Assembly: GCA_035048495.1 (NCBI GenBank)
Contig: CM068546.1
Coordinates: 33,994,674-34,058,673 of the forward strand
Reading direction: 5' to 3'
Source of the DNA: Euptelea pleiosperma
Taxonomy: Eukaryota; Streptophyta; Magnoliopsida; Ranunculales; Eupteleaceae
Length of the DNA stretch: 64,000 nucleotides
Positions 1-11,630 of the stretch are shown here, piece after piece; the stretch's first letter is position 1, and each line of letters opens with the position of its first letter. The notes beneath the pieces were generated by a model, which ran no database searches, was not told the DNA's origin, and worked only from the letters and a program-made list of their open reading frames with translations. The translations under genes and the position numbers were made by a program.

Positions 1-269
1 CTAGAATGTTCTGGAGCTTCGTGATCCCCTTCTGCACGAGCTTCCATCCTTGCTCTAAGTCGATTATCTTCTGTTCGTTTTTTCTCACCTCACGATGATG
101 CTCTAACTCTCCCCCAACCAAAACAAATTCTGCAAGTTCAAAAAAAAAAAAAAAACTAAATCAAACCGAACATGCAAATTCGTAAAATACAAACCCTAGA
201 ATCTGAATCAAGAAATCCACTAATTTTTAATCCTGCGCCAGGATTTTAACCTGTTGAATCGGCATCCAT
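1..269 (-). CDS. CUL1: CUL1-like cullin, first two exons (runs off left edge)
   Basis: Two exons on the minus strand join in frame. Exon 1 (269-251) starts ATG and reads MDADST, ending at a GT donor. Exon 2 (129-1) follows a T-rich tract and a TTGCAG acceptor and continues past the window edge. The joined frame reads MDADSTEFVLVGGELEHH and then contains IIDLEQGWKLVQKGITKL. The second stretch matches the conserved start of plant CUL1 (IDLEQGW...GITKL). Cullin-1 is the scaffold of SCF ubiquitin ligases, and this N-terminal helix belongs to the Skp1/F-box-binding half. The phase (G|AA) is consistent across the intron. The extension before IIDLEQGW is longer than in usual CUL1, so either a novel N-terminus or a different start is possible. 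The rest of the gene is not visible, so whether it is intact is unknown. Confidence 0.72.
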
Positions 270-654
270 AGAAGCCGTTGAAGCAGACGGGTATGCACTC
301 GAACCGTATACAACTAACCAAAAAAGGCATAGACATGTCGGAATTGTGTGGAGTGTAGAGGTCATGGGGTAGTAACTAACCGTTGTATCAGATTTGCAGA
401 AATGGATTGAAAAACAAAATCTGGATGAAAACCCTAAAATTAACAACCACGAAGAATGTTGTCCTCCTAGAAAGCATAATTATAGATGAGGAATTTTTGA
501 CATTTATCTTCGAAATTTGACATACAAGTCCACAAAAACTGAACTTACCCCCATCAAGTCCACCATCCATTGTTGACTCTCTAGTTTCTTGACTTTCTTC
601 AGCTTTAGATGACAGGGCCCGGTCATCAAAGTTTTGTCCCACGAGAGTCCACTG

Positions 655-864
655 GAATTCAAACCTTTGGATCCTTGTACCCGTATATTGGTCAATAATG
701 CTCAAATTCCAACGGTTAAAATCAACCCATGAAAATGACTCCAACCAACGCTTAGAAATCACTAATCAGGTTGATTTTGGCTCGCAGGCCCTATCTAGGG
801 TTTGGCCATAGGCTCAACGTCCTCTAAAAATGTGCCGCGCGGCTCATTAATATTGTGGGCGGTA
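655..864. mobile_element. Partial long-TIR MITE (family 1)
   Basis: This half-copy belongs to the dispersed inverted-repeat family seen complete at 17,518-17,868. It holds the ATCACTAATCAGGTTGATTT core and the GTCCTCTAAAAATGTGCC end followed by TTGTGGGCGG. It lies just upstream of the left-edge cullin, in its presumed promoter region. Confidence 0.6.
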
Positions 865-2640
865 CTCCCAAACGTAGTATTCACGAACAACTCAGGAACG
901 AATTATTGAAAAAACAAACCGAACATCCTATTGCATGGTTTGGAAAAATTCGAGCAATTTATGGACAAGATCGAATTATTCTCGAATAATTCACGAACTT
1001 TTTGTTTTGTTTTATTTCAAAATTATTTTTGCCGAGTTTTTTAACACATTTTTTTAATGACAAATCCGAATTGTACTAAAATTTCCCGTACCGTAGTTTT
1101 GCCGACTCCGAATTGCTAACTATGCTCCCAAACACAATTTTTAATTTCAAGAATAAGGACCAATGAAATGGGAATTGCTCGACATTTCCCCTAATCTTCG
1201 CCTTGTGCCTTGATCCACCATGATTGGAATACATGAGTTCAGGTTAAGGTTTGAATCTTATAGACCAATAAAATGTTCTATAAATGGAACAACAATGCAA
1301 GTCCATCCAAAGATAGCGATCAGGTCTGGTGTGGCATCCAAATAAGCCAGATCCCACACGTGCCGATAAATTTTTTGAAGCGGCAATCATGCACCCAATC
1401 ATATTGCGCCAGGCACACCCAAGTGTAGGGGCAATGATGTTGCGCCAGGCTGACCCTGGTGTACCTGGTGCAATATGATTGTGCGTGTGATCGCCTCTAA
1501 ATATCAGGTCTCATAACATTATTCATTAAAATGTCCGGTTAACAACTCTGTCATACATTCAAGGGGTTGGGACCCACCATTCAATTGTTCCACCCAAGAG
1601 AAAACCAGTTCAAGTTACCATCTAATCTGGAGACCCATCAGATCAGACAGTTACAATCACGCCATCGGGTCTATTTTTGGCGTAGGTGATCTCCTAGGTG
1701 AGGGAGGCTAACTAAATTTTGGGTGTTGGGTCCACTCCCATGCATTTAAGAGCATCTCCAAACGAGGGGCTCTAATATTCATATTTGATGAAAAAGATGA
1801 TGCAAAATCCAACTCCAACCGAGGGGCTCCATCTCTGGCTTCAAATTTGAAGAAGATGCTTCTTTGAAGCCAGAACTTGAAGACCCTGGTTAGAGACGCT
1901 CTAAATTTTATAAGACCAGGGGGTGGGACCTTAGATCTTCCTTCGAAAACCTTCATTGATGACAACAAAATAAATCTGCATTCATTTCTTTCATGGTAAA
2001 TAGCTTCATTGTAAAAGAAAACGAAATCAACTTTTTTTTTTGGCATTACTAACTGTAGTGAAATCAGCATGGTCTGTACAAAACCCTTCTTAGGGAAAAT
2101 TCTGTATATATTGATCCTGTATCCTCTAACCTAACAAAAAATGTACAAGTAGTCGTGTCACTAGATCATATGAACCTAAAAATTGAATGTTACTGGGCTG
2201 CGCCTGCGATGCTGGTACTACCAATGATGTTGAAAGCTTATTCTTCAAGGTTCAGCCTGGCATATTTGGACATTATCTCCTACAAGGGGAAACCAAAATG
2301 AGAAGCAACATTCCAACACTTATCAATTTAGATACATATATATATATATATATATATATATGTAAAGGAACTAGTAAACTTTCAAGAGGAGCAAGGGAAT
2401 GCTGGGGATTTGCAATTTGAGCACAAATACAAGGAGGATTTTGAACCATCCTGTTCATGGGACCATCCATACAGCACATAAATCCAAGTCACTGCCTTGG
2501 TTGACCATGACATCATGGTCCCAAATCAATGGCTTAGATCCCCATTTAATGTACTCCTGGGGATTGGCCTTCAATTATAATGTTACAGTAGCATCACATT
2601 ATTCCTTGAATGCTTTTATCAATTAATGTTACTGTGATCT
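865..2640. other. Intergenic, no gene seen; two small fold-backs
   Basis: No supported coding region. At about 1,376-1,502 there is a short inverted repeat (GGCAATCATGCACCCAATCA against its diverged complement at 1,470-1,500). At about 1,748-1,905 there is a MITE with ends of the common plant type AGAGCATCTCCAA / GAGACGCTCT. A (TA)n run lies at about 2,335-2,361. Confidence 0.5.
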
Positions 2641-2684
2641 AGTACACAGACTCCTTCACAAGGTTATCACGAGCTGAAGAATAC

Positions 2685-5600
2685 CTGGTACCTTGCAGCC
2701 GTGACATGGTCCTCAGCCTGTTGGTTTTCAAGCAATTTGCTTTCAGTTTTATCCAGCAACTGACATTTTACAACCTGCAACAGGAACCAGAACCAACAGA
2801 GCATGAATGAACCGGTTTATCTACTATAAAGCAAAGTTTGTAAGCTCCCACGATGGACACGCTGGACTACAAGCTGTCGAATTCCTCTAACTCGCAAAAT
2901 GGTGAGTGCTATGTGTTTTTCTAATAGACATGCCAAGTCTCCATGCGACGCTTGCCACGGCTATGCAGTGTTAAAAAAAACACTATACAGTTCAATAGAA
3001 TGCAAGCTCTATTAAACTAATTTAACACGATAAGCTGTTCTTTGAAAGCAAAACTACAGATTGTAAACCTCTTCTGATGGTAGTACATAGTTGAAATAAC
3101 CAATAGACATACCAGCAGTAACTTCTGTTCCTTGGTATGATGCAAGTAGTGAGAAACTCTCTCTCTCCTGGTTCAAGCAACAATCAGCCTGAAACCTTCA
3201 AGACCGTAAGTTATTTCTGAAAAGTATTACACAATTGGATTTTTTCAAGCTGTTAAAATTAGAGTATGAACAACCTTTAGGATGTAATCTGCAAAGGAAT
3301 CCTCCAAGATCCACTCCGAAGCCTTTCGAGAATAATAAGCAGCAGTATCTGCAAGCATAGCCTGCTCAAAATCCCCATAAAATTTTATGGGTCTTCCCAT
3401 TCCAAAATCCACAAACAAATCCAAGACATTCTTTAACAGGTCTTGGTCAATTTGCTTCCCCTCACGCTCTTGATCAATCTGTGCAGAAAATATGTTAAAA
3501 CCTACCTTGAATGAGAACGGAATGAATTTATGCATTGGATACAGCATGTCATCATACCAAGGAAATTGCAGCGTCCCGGAATTTGACATACAACATCTCC
3601 TGCCAGACCTGTAATTCAAAATAGGATTAGATTTTACCTAGAACAGTTCAATCTTGGAAAAGCAACAGAGTTACAAGATAAGGAAAAATGGAGTAATTCT
3701 ATATAAACCTACAGATATATGGAAATATCCTAGGAGTTTAACAATTACCAGCTCATGGAAGCAATTGACAACAACATCAGTAAGTGGCAGAAGATTGTTA
3801 CGTCTGGTGTAGTGTCGGTCAAAATAGTCAAAGAATCTCAACAGCCACTTGGCCATAACATTGTAATTTGACCACATTTTGACAAGTTCTGTTAACAAAG
3901 GCACACCATGTTTGTACACTAGAGATGGCATAACCTGAGAGAAGCAAAGAAAGAGAAAGATAAACAAGGATAGACTAAATGGAAGAACTGAATATCCAAT
4001 GAAACTTTGGAAGTTGTAAACAGGTTCAGATGAACAATGCAGTAAAAACAAACTTGCAAGAACTGGAGTATTTGGCGTGGATTAGAAAGATATCAATTAA
4101 ACACCGATAAGACAAAACATAATAGGTATATGAAATAATTGGTAAAACGTTAAAATTGAGCAACTAGGACTCTAGGTAAAAAGGTACACTTTTCATAAAA
4201 CCCACAAACGGCCAAAGAGAGTGAGAGTATTCTGCTGAGTTCCTATGCAGAAAATGACAATATAATTTTCTCAATCCATCTCTTGTGTGAGGAATTAATA
4301 GAATATTAGAACCTATATCCCCTTAGTACAAGTGCCCAAAAACGTTAAGAGTGTTAGACAATTGTTACATAACCTCTGACAAAAGATGAAATTTGAACAC
4401 CTAACAAGTTTGACACCAGAAGTCCAGGGAGCATACAATGACTGAGGATGGAAGTAGAACAAAGGTAGTAGTAGTAATAGGAATGAATAGCAATATATAT
4501 ATTTTTATTGATAAGTATGAATAGCAATATTTCTTAAGCCCATGTTATGTTAATTCAGCTTTTTAGGAAATTTATTGGATATCGTTTCTTTTTTTACCAT
4601 GTTTGGATAATGATATTGCATCTCTTTTGAACCAACACCTATATAAAAAAAAATCTCACACTACCTATAAACTCTGATACGATCTATATAGCATGGACTC
4701 TTCTAAACGGGTAACATACCCATGTCGGACATCTATCGGAGTCCGACACGACATAGATTCTGCTGTGACACTTCCAAATTCTGTCTTGTTTTTTCTTTTC
4801 TTTCTTGCAAGATACTAACCAACATTGGGTATACGTTATGAGCTCTACCTTTTAGGAATTAAGTTTTATACGGAACAAATCTAACATCATATGTATGTAT
4901 TCTTTTTTTTGAAAAAGGATCATATATATGTATTCTCTTGTCTACAAGTACATGATACAACATATGATATCATATCACAGTATCTGCTATTATCCTATTT
5001 ATTATATAAGAAATAATTATTTTGTTTCACACTATTTAAAGCACCCGTACCCGTATCAATGCAACATAGGATACAACATTCTTATGTGCCAAAGTTCATG
5101 TGGATATTTAGCAATCTTGAAATGCTTTGGCACACGTGTGATGCAGTAGGGGCATGTTGGGAATATCATAGTAGCACAGATACCCCAAGAGACAAGCCTC
5201 AATTCATGAGTCGTTCACCTGTGCATACCCCTAGGAGGTACCACACCTTAAAGATTCGATGTTGCACCTGACCACCCAATGCCTATGATATCAAACACTA
5301 TCTTAGTTCATGTTTTTATAAGCCTTAAGACTGGCTAACCAAACTCTACACAAACTTGTAAATGGTCACATCCTTGATCAGTTCAGCTTTGTCCCCCGAC
5401 AATTGGCAGCTCTAATGAATGGAAAAGTCACATTGTCTATAATATTGCTACTGAGCATGTCAAGCAAATATTTCCTCTGATACAGCACTATCCATTTCCT
5501 CAGCGTAGCCACTCCTTATTAATGAAAATACATTAGGTTCACAAGATCTCTGGTTTAAAACTCTTCTCTAAGTGACACTTTTTTTTTTGATGGGTAAAAG

Positions 5601-6592
5601 ATACTTCTCTAAGTGACACTTGAACAATGCCACTTAAATTTTTTAAACTGACTTTCTATTCACACTTCCTATGAAAGCTTCATGAAAGTTTTTTTTTTAT
5701 AAGCATAAATTTTATCCCTGTGCTTCTTTAAGCCTGTAGATTTTCATCCTAAGACAACACTCCGTGACACGTTTCATGGGCACTCCACGTGGACAAGACA
5801 TGCAAAATTTCTTGTTGCTCATTATATGGTGCAATCTTAGAACTGTATATGGGCATTCCTATCAGGCCAAACCCAGTCCAATATAGGCCTGGCCTCAAAA
5901 GCACACTAAGTTACCCTGCCCACTAACACCTATATCATATTTCTAGTAGAACAAGCTTAATCCTAAACATGGGTCGCGAGTAAAACAAAACCAAAGAAAA
6001 ACGCCTATTAGAACACTATAAAACATGAATAAATCACAAGTACCGCACATGCATACAGTTTTTCTTTTTTCATCTTTCACGTGCCACAGTGATCCCACTT
6101 TGTCTAACAATTAGAATGCTAGAAAACTTGGGCAAAAAAATGAGAATAATCTTTGAGCGTAGGATACCAAAACACAGTCAATGGTAATTGCGCGAGTGTC
6201 TATTTTCAAATTCTACAGAACTGTTCTACTTTGGGGTTACAACCCTCAATTATGCAAGCTTGTGAAAAATTTTAAAATCTCACCGTCAAAGAGATGCTCT
6301 CTTCCAAAGCCCTCTTAAATCTGTCATGGAGCTGCATCGAGCAATTATGATGAGCACTCCTCATAGCAACCATATTATAAACACATCTAGCGAGAGAGTG
6401 AAGGATATCTGCTCCATATAAACAACAGTTGCTAAGGTCTAGAAATCTAGTGCAAAAATGAGAACACTAAACCAAGAAAACCCCACCAAGAAAACCCCTT
6501 TTCTTTGTTTGATAAAGGATACTCATAGAACTTCATATATTCTTCAGAGGTGAACTTTGTCTCAGGATATCCCTCCATAAGCTTCAGAAAGT
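2685..6592 (-). pseudogene. CUL1: CUL1-like cullin fragment, exons 1-7, frameshifted
   Basis: Exons on the minus strand: 6592-6523 (only the end of exon 1, LKLMEGYPETKFTSEEYMKF), 6386-6284, 3934-3749, 3608-3558, 3478-3275, 3188-3113 and 2774-2685. Lengths of exon 3 (186 nt) and exon 7 (90 nt) equal those of cullin B, so the gene structure is conserved. It encodes only the N-terminal cullin repeats that bind Skp1/F-box proteins. Exons 8 onward, including the RING-binding and neddylation domains, are absent. Exon 6 is 76 nt rather than 78: two bases are missing from a GA run, which shifts the frame before VSHYL. The first part of exon 1 (the IDLEQGW region) is also missing. I infer a non-functional relic. 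A short transcript could still be made, but the frameshift would cut the product at about exon 6. Confidence 0.8.
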
Positions 6593-6680
6593 AAAATGGA
6601 GGTGGTTGAGCCCTTACAAGGGGGCCCACCAATTGAATTATGGGAGAGGTGAAGCCTATGGTATGGACCGTATGGTAGCA

Positions 6681-6866
6681 TCATGCACCACTGTGAAATG
6701 TGTGCGCACACTTGAGTGTAAGGGATGATGGCAGATTCAGAATGCATGAGCCACCTCTTCCTGGAAATGGCTCAAAACTGCCAATATTCTTAAAATGCCA
6801 AACAAGATCTTCCCAAAGGGTGAGAGAAATCATGTTTGCTCTGATTACAAACAGATTTGAGACCAT
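6681..6866 (-). other. Unassigned minus-strand open frame, faint RPA-like look
   Basis: A 61-codon open frame contains ISLTLWEDLVWHFKNIG. That resembles the beta-strand signature VTLWxxLA in replication-protein-A-like OB folds, which are common in plant Helitron relatives. No splice partners or further domain were found. It lies between the broken cullin and the unknown gene and may be a decayed fragment. Weak support. Confidence 0.2.
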
Positions 6867-7103
6867 TTAATGGAAGTTCATGAATAACAAAAGGAGCCAT
6901 ATTTCATACATGGTGCTACCACATCTGAACTTCATTTGGTTGATAAACACAGTTCAACGCTGAAGACAAGCCTCGTGCATTTTTTTTCAAAAGCCAACAA
7001 ATAGGTATTCAACACAGCATTGTAGCCACATGACATGCTCATAACATAATGAAACAACATTGAGTCTCAAGCTTACCTCCACTTCTAGAAAAAGCAGGGC
7101 TCA

Positions 7104-10100
7104 TCATATCGAAATCTGGGAGAAATATGTACACAAAATACTGCTGTCATCATTCCCCATAACTTGTATCTCTTTCCTGTCCATAAGATTCAGTAAAGCA
7201 TGATGTCACCTACTGAGGCTCAGTACCAACTAACAAACAAATTCAAGCAGAGTTCACATGAACAAAAAATTCTCCTTCCAACTTCTGACCAACCACTGTT
7301 TCTCTTATGATAAGACTTGGAAGTATAATTATCCATAAAAGGGGGGCAGTATACTGCTCGTACCATGGAGCGTGAACACGAATGAAGTTCCCGATTTCAA
7401 GCTCAACATTGCCACATATCCTTGGGCTGAAAATAATTGTCCTCTTCCCTTCATTATCCATAAAATTTTGGGGGCTCTCTGCACATTGGAGGCTCTGCAG
7501 AAACAAGTAAAGCATGCACATTCAATCACAAACAAGCATCTATGCATTTAAGCAAATGGTATTTGTATCTCATTGATAGTAGCAGACATTGTGGTTTACA
7601 AATGTTAATTAATGGCAGTGAGCTGCTAAAAGAAATACTGCAACATAATACTATGATATCGTTACCTGTATCATAATTCAAACATCAACTGTTTTCCTTG
7701 GAGGTGGGGCTGACAAAGTCCTCTTTACAAAGAAAATATCCTAGATTATAATGAAATGCAAATGTTTCTTACATGAAGAATGTTAAAAAAATAAGCACAC
7801 CTTAGTATTTCTGACAAAGGAGCATTGACAAACTGTCAGCTTTGCATCCAAGTATCTTGACAATATTTTCACATCGATGAATCTCACTTCGTCTGAAAAA
7901 ACATAAGCAATGGGAACAAGCATTTGAGCATGCAGAGGGGTGTACTCAAAAAATTATTTTCTATGTTTTTCATATAAATTGTCCATTAATGCTAGTTTCC
8001 ATGTGCATACATGCTCCCAACTACACTGTCAACAGAAGTCTCAGACAGAAAATTTCCAACGATTTACCATGTGGACTTGCTCCGGTCTGTAACTGCTTCA
8101 AGATCTCCGTATGTCTTCCCTTTTCAGTCTGCATGAGTTGCTGCAACCTTCCGTAGTATCCAATTCTACACAATTTGGCAGCATCCGATTACACTAGATT
8201 TAGAACTTCATTTTTCACACCTCTTCGGATTAGCTATTAGTAAGATCTGCAATGGGTGTGTAAAATTGGAAATTTGGAATACTCTAGTGCGTGTGCCCAC
8301 CCTGTCTGTTTATATGTTGCAAATAGTGTCCCCCCATCATTTGCAACAGTTGCACTTAAAGCTTCCTGAAACAGATCCGCCATCGTCTTCCCTTTGTTTT
8401 CCAGGATTGCAAGCTTCAGCTGATTTTGATCATCGGCATGAATTAGGAATTTGACACCCTGCATCAGTGGAGCATTAAGAAAAACCAATAACTGGTTACT
8501 AAAAAACACAAAACTAGAAAACAACCACATCTGAAAGGATACCTCATCCTCGCTCGATGTTCCGCTATCCATAGGCTCAGGGGGGTCTTCATTGTCAAGG
8601 GTTCTATAACCCAGTGGAGATATATTTCTCTTCCCAGTAAGCTGTAATCTACTTCCTTTTGTCTTACTATTCTGCAGCAATTACTCAATCAAATACAGAA
8701 GAAAGAGCTGCATAGGTGAAAAAGTATTGGTAAAAGAAGAATGAAAACCATTTTAGAAGTCCCTTTCAGTAGGCCATTCTTTTCCTGAAGACCTTCTAGA
8801 AGCTCAGTCATCGAACGCTCTGTGTTTCTATGAGCAAGAGCTAATAATTCTGTGTGCACTTGATGAACCTCAGACTGTTTTTCCTCTTCTTCCTGAAGGC
8901 CTTCCAGAAGCTCAGTCATTGAATGTTCCATAATTCTATGCTCAAGACCTTCTAATCCTTCAGGCACTTGAGGGACCTTGGATGACTTGTCTTTTTCATC
9001 CTTTTCCATAGAAAGCCAAGAGGGCTTTTCCTTATGTGACTGAAAACGAATAGAAAAGTTGGGTTTGATTTTGTATCTGCTACCTGCAACAATAATTATC
9101 AAATGGCTAACAAAATATTGAGTTGTTGAGAACAAACTGCGACTACAATGTAGATATTGTTAAAGAAGTGGTAAAATGATTATTTTGAAAGACTTTTTTT
9201 TATGTGTAGAGTTTATTGAAAAACGAAAGAGATTACAAGAAAAGCCATAGCAGTCGAGATGACCAACTAAAGGCAAAACCAACTACAAATCCGAACAGAC
9301 ATCATTCCGAAAGAGATTTTGAAAGACATCATTCCTAGTAACATGAAGATAATAGCATCATCCCTTCACCTGAGAGAGAGCTTGGGCTACTAGAACAGAC
9401 ACTCCAACCATCAAATGTTAGTTTTATGATAGTCAAAATAGCGGAGGCAGCCATTTGTCCCTCTCACTTGGTAAAATTATCTAAAATATGTGTGTGTGCA
9501 CGATGCTTATTGCCTGAGAGCTGTGATAAAATGTTAATGTCTTCATCACTCACTATTCTCTAAATAAAAGTTATGGTCCTTCGCTGAGAAGAGAACGAAG
9601 ATGTTGGGAAGAAAGAACAATAAACAATCAAAGGAAAAAAAAGAAGCAATCATCCACTACACAGATATTTACGTGGTTCCCTATAGATTGAGGTACGTCC
9701 ACGAATCCACTCACAATATAATGAATGAATCGTCTCTTATCAACCGAGGTATATATAACAAGACAAAACTAGGGTTTCCGTATCTCTATGTAACAGTACG
9801 AAAATGCCCTTAAGGGAAAAAGACCTCCCCATGTACAGTACTCTAGCAGCATCAGGCTCCGCATAACATAACAAAAGATTCATCCTTGTTATACAAGGTG
9901 TCCATAATATCTTAAAACCTCCAACATCTGCAATCTCTCCTCTCTCCATGCATTCATTCATTATTGAGTCAGCAGGCTTATTCAACGAGTTATGAAGCCT
10001 CGTAGCTGAAAAAACTTATATATACCTTCAACTAGCAACATTTGTTAGTACATGAGATATTTGATACAGTTATGTGCAACTAGAGAGTTTGTACATATAC

Positions 10101-11630
10101 AAATGTACCATAAAATAAAGAAGGGAAATTGTCACCTCACTCGGTGAACACCATACTTGACCTTGTAGTGGTCCAAATTCCCTTGGTTAAACTACCGGAA
10201 CAAATACAAACTTGAGTAGTTACCCTACTCAAGGGAGGATATCATTTCCCAATAAAAACAAATTTAACATAGATGCATTAATTTCTTTCCAAATTAGAGC
10301 ATCCATAAGAAGTTGACAATTACCTTTCCAAATTTTCCTGGATTCAGAATTGGCAACATGGGATGAGGAACTGCCAGCATTTTCATGTAAACATATTAAC
10401 TCCTCAGTTTCTTTAAGAACTGCAGACCACGTGGATGCTCCATCTTGGTTTTCACACTCATAGTTATGGAGATGGTCTTTTTGGAACTTGATGGCCTTAG
10501 GAATGAAGGAATTTTTTTTGTGCACATTGTTCTCCTACTCCAACAAGTCACACACAACTGCGTCAGTGTCCCGAAAATAAGAGTACATAGTTGCAAGGAA
10601 ATATAGGCATATTACATCCATGTAATTCAAGCTAAACATACTAAGTACAAAGAAGTGGGTACCATCATAAGGGTCTTAATCAGGCCCAATTTCTCTCAGG
10701 TTAGGGTTTTGGGGTTTCTAAGCCATGGATGGGGTTCATGCTGACCCATCTCAGTCTGACTAGGTTTGGGGTTGAGGCCACAAGTCTGGGTTATCCAATC
10801 AATAGCTGATTAACCCAGTAAACCTGCCCATACCCACCCAGTCTTTCGGAAGATTAGGAGTTTCTGACCCATGGAACAGCTTTGGGTTGAGCCATCTCAA
10901 TCCGACTAGGGTTCAGGGGGGGTTGGGTCAAGGTCATGAATCATGATCACCAGCATTTCCACCCCTATCCATATGTAGCTACTCCATCTGATTCACACTA
11001 GGAGAATTATGTGTCATTCTTAAAGTTTACCTCATCTTCGGACAACCTTTCTTCATCAGAAATGCTTGGAAATCCCTCCTTTGAAGACTGGATGAACTCA
11101 CGCTCTGCATTTCGGATGACAGGCTTCTCGACATCATCATTAAAGGAGAAACTCTCAATCTTCTGAACATAGCAGTGTCATCACATGATTACCAATTCAT
11201 GCATCAAATGTTTTGCAAATAAAAAACATGGCACAAATTTAGAAGCTTGAAATTCTTTAAATAAATCAACCAAAGAGTCTTAATTACATCGGGTTTATTT
11301 CTTTTATAGTCTACTCTCTATATAATACCTTGTTCTTTCCACCTCCAAATGTAGTTCTAGGGTTTGTCGTTGGCCAATTGTTATCTAAATCTTCGTCGTC
11401 TGTGCCGGATTACAAAGATGACAATAATTAGACTTCATTGGGAGAACGATCGTTTAAAGATGAATTTCTGCGCACAATCTTGCCTCCCTAATCTATTGAT
11501 GTAAAAAGTGAAACAAACGAGAAATCAAATAAAACTGATTACTACAAATGCAGAGAAAAATCTCGTATAGAAATGGGGTTTAATTAAAAGTACCTGAAAT
11601 GCTCTGATCGGAATCTCTATCTTCCTGCAT
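7104..11630 (-). CDS. Unknown plant protein, 11 exons, 487 aa
   Basis: Exons: 11630-11594, 11399-11329, 11162-11031, 10531-10324, 9083-8749, 8671-8543, 8458-8301, 8165-8068, 7892-7801, 7494-7364, 7176-7104. All join in phase with GT-AG borders and end at TGA. The ATG at 11630 has an in-frame TAA shortly upstream. The N-terminal half is acidic and low in hydrophobic residues (MQEDRDSDQSIS, DDEDLDNN). Near residue 200 a motif is duplicated: two copies of SMTELLEGLQE about 37 residues apart, probably helical. The C-terminal 150 residues look folded: GYYGRLQQLMQTEKGRHTEI, then VKILSRYLDAKLTVCQC, then IIFSPRICGNVELEIGNFIR and VHAPW. Alternating beta-strand patterning there would suit an OB-fold, but I do not recognise the family. 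The clean frame over 11 exons argues for a living gene. Intron 4 hosts an LTR-like fragment. Confidence 0.78.
9590..9990. mobile_element. LTR-like retrotransposon fragment in intron 4
   Basis: The sequence TTTACGTGGTTCCCTATAGA followed by ACGTCCACGAATCCACTCAC resembles the conserved end region of many plant Copia LTRs. No second LTR, primer-binding site or polyprotein frame is present. It lies within intron 4 of the 487-aa gene (10,323-9,084). Confidence 0.4.

Noticed and set aside
246..446. 66-codon minus-strand frame as a separate small protein
   Set aside because: Only its last codons (MDADST) are used, as exon 1 of the left-edge cullin. The upstream part is probably leader sequence.
9601..9813. 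Plus-strand 70-codon frame
   Set aside because: It lies in an LTR-like fragment within an intron of the minus-strand gene and has no homology that I recognise.
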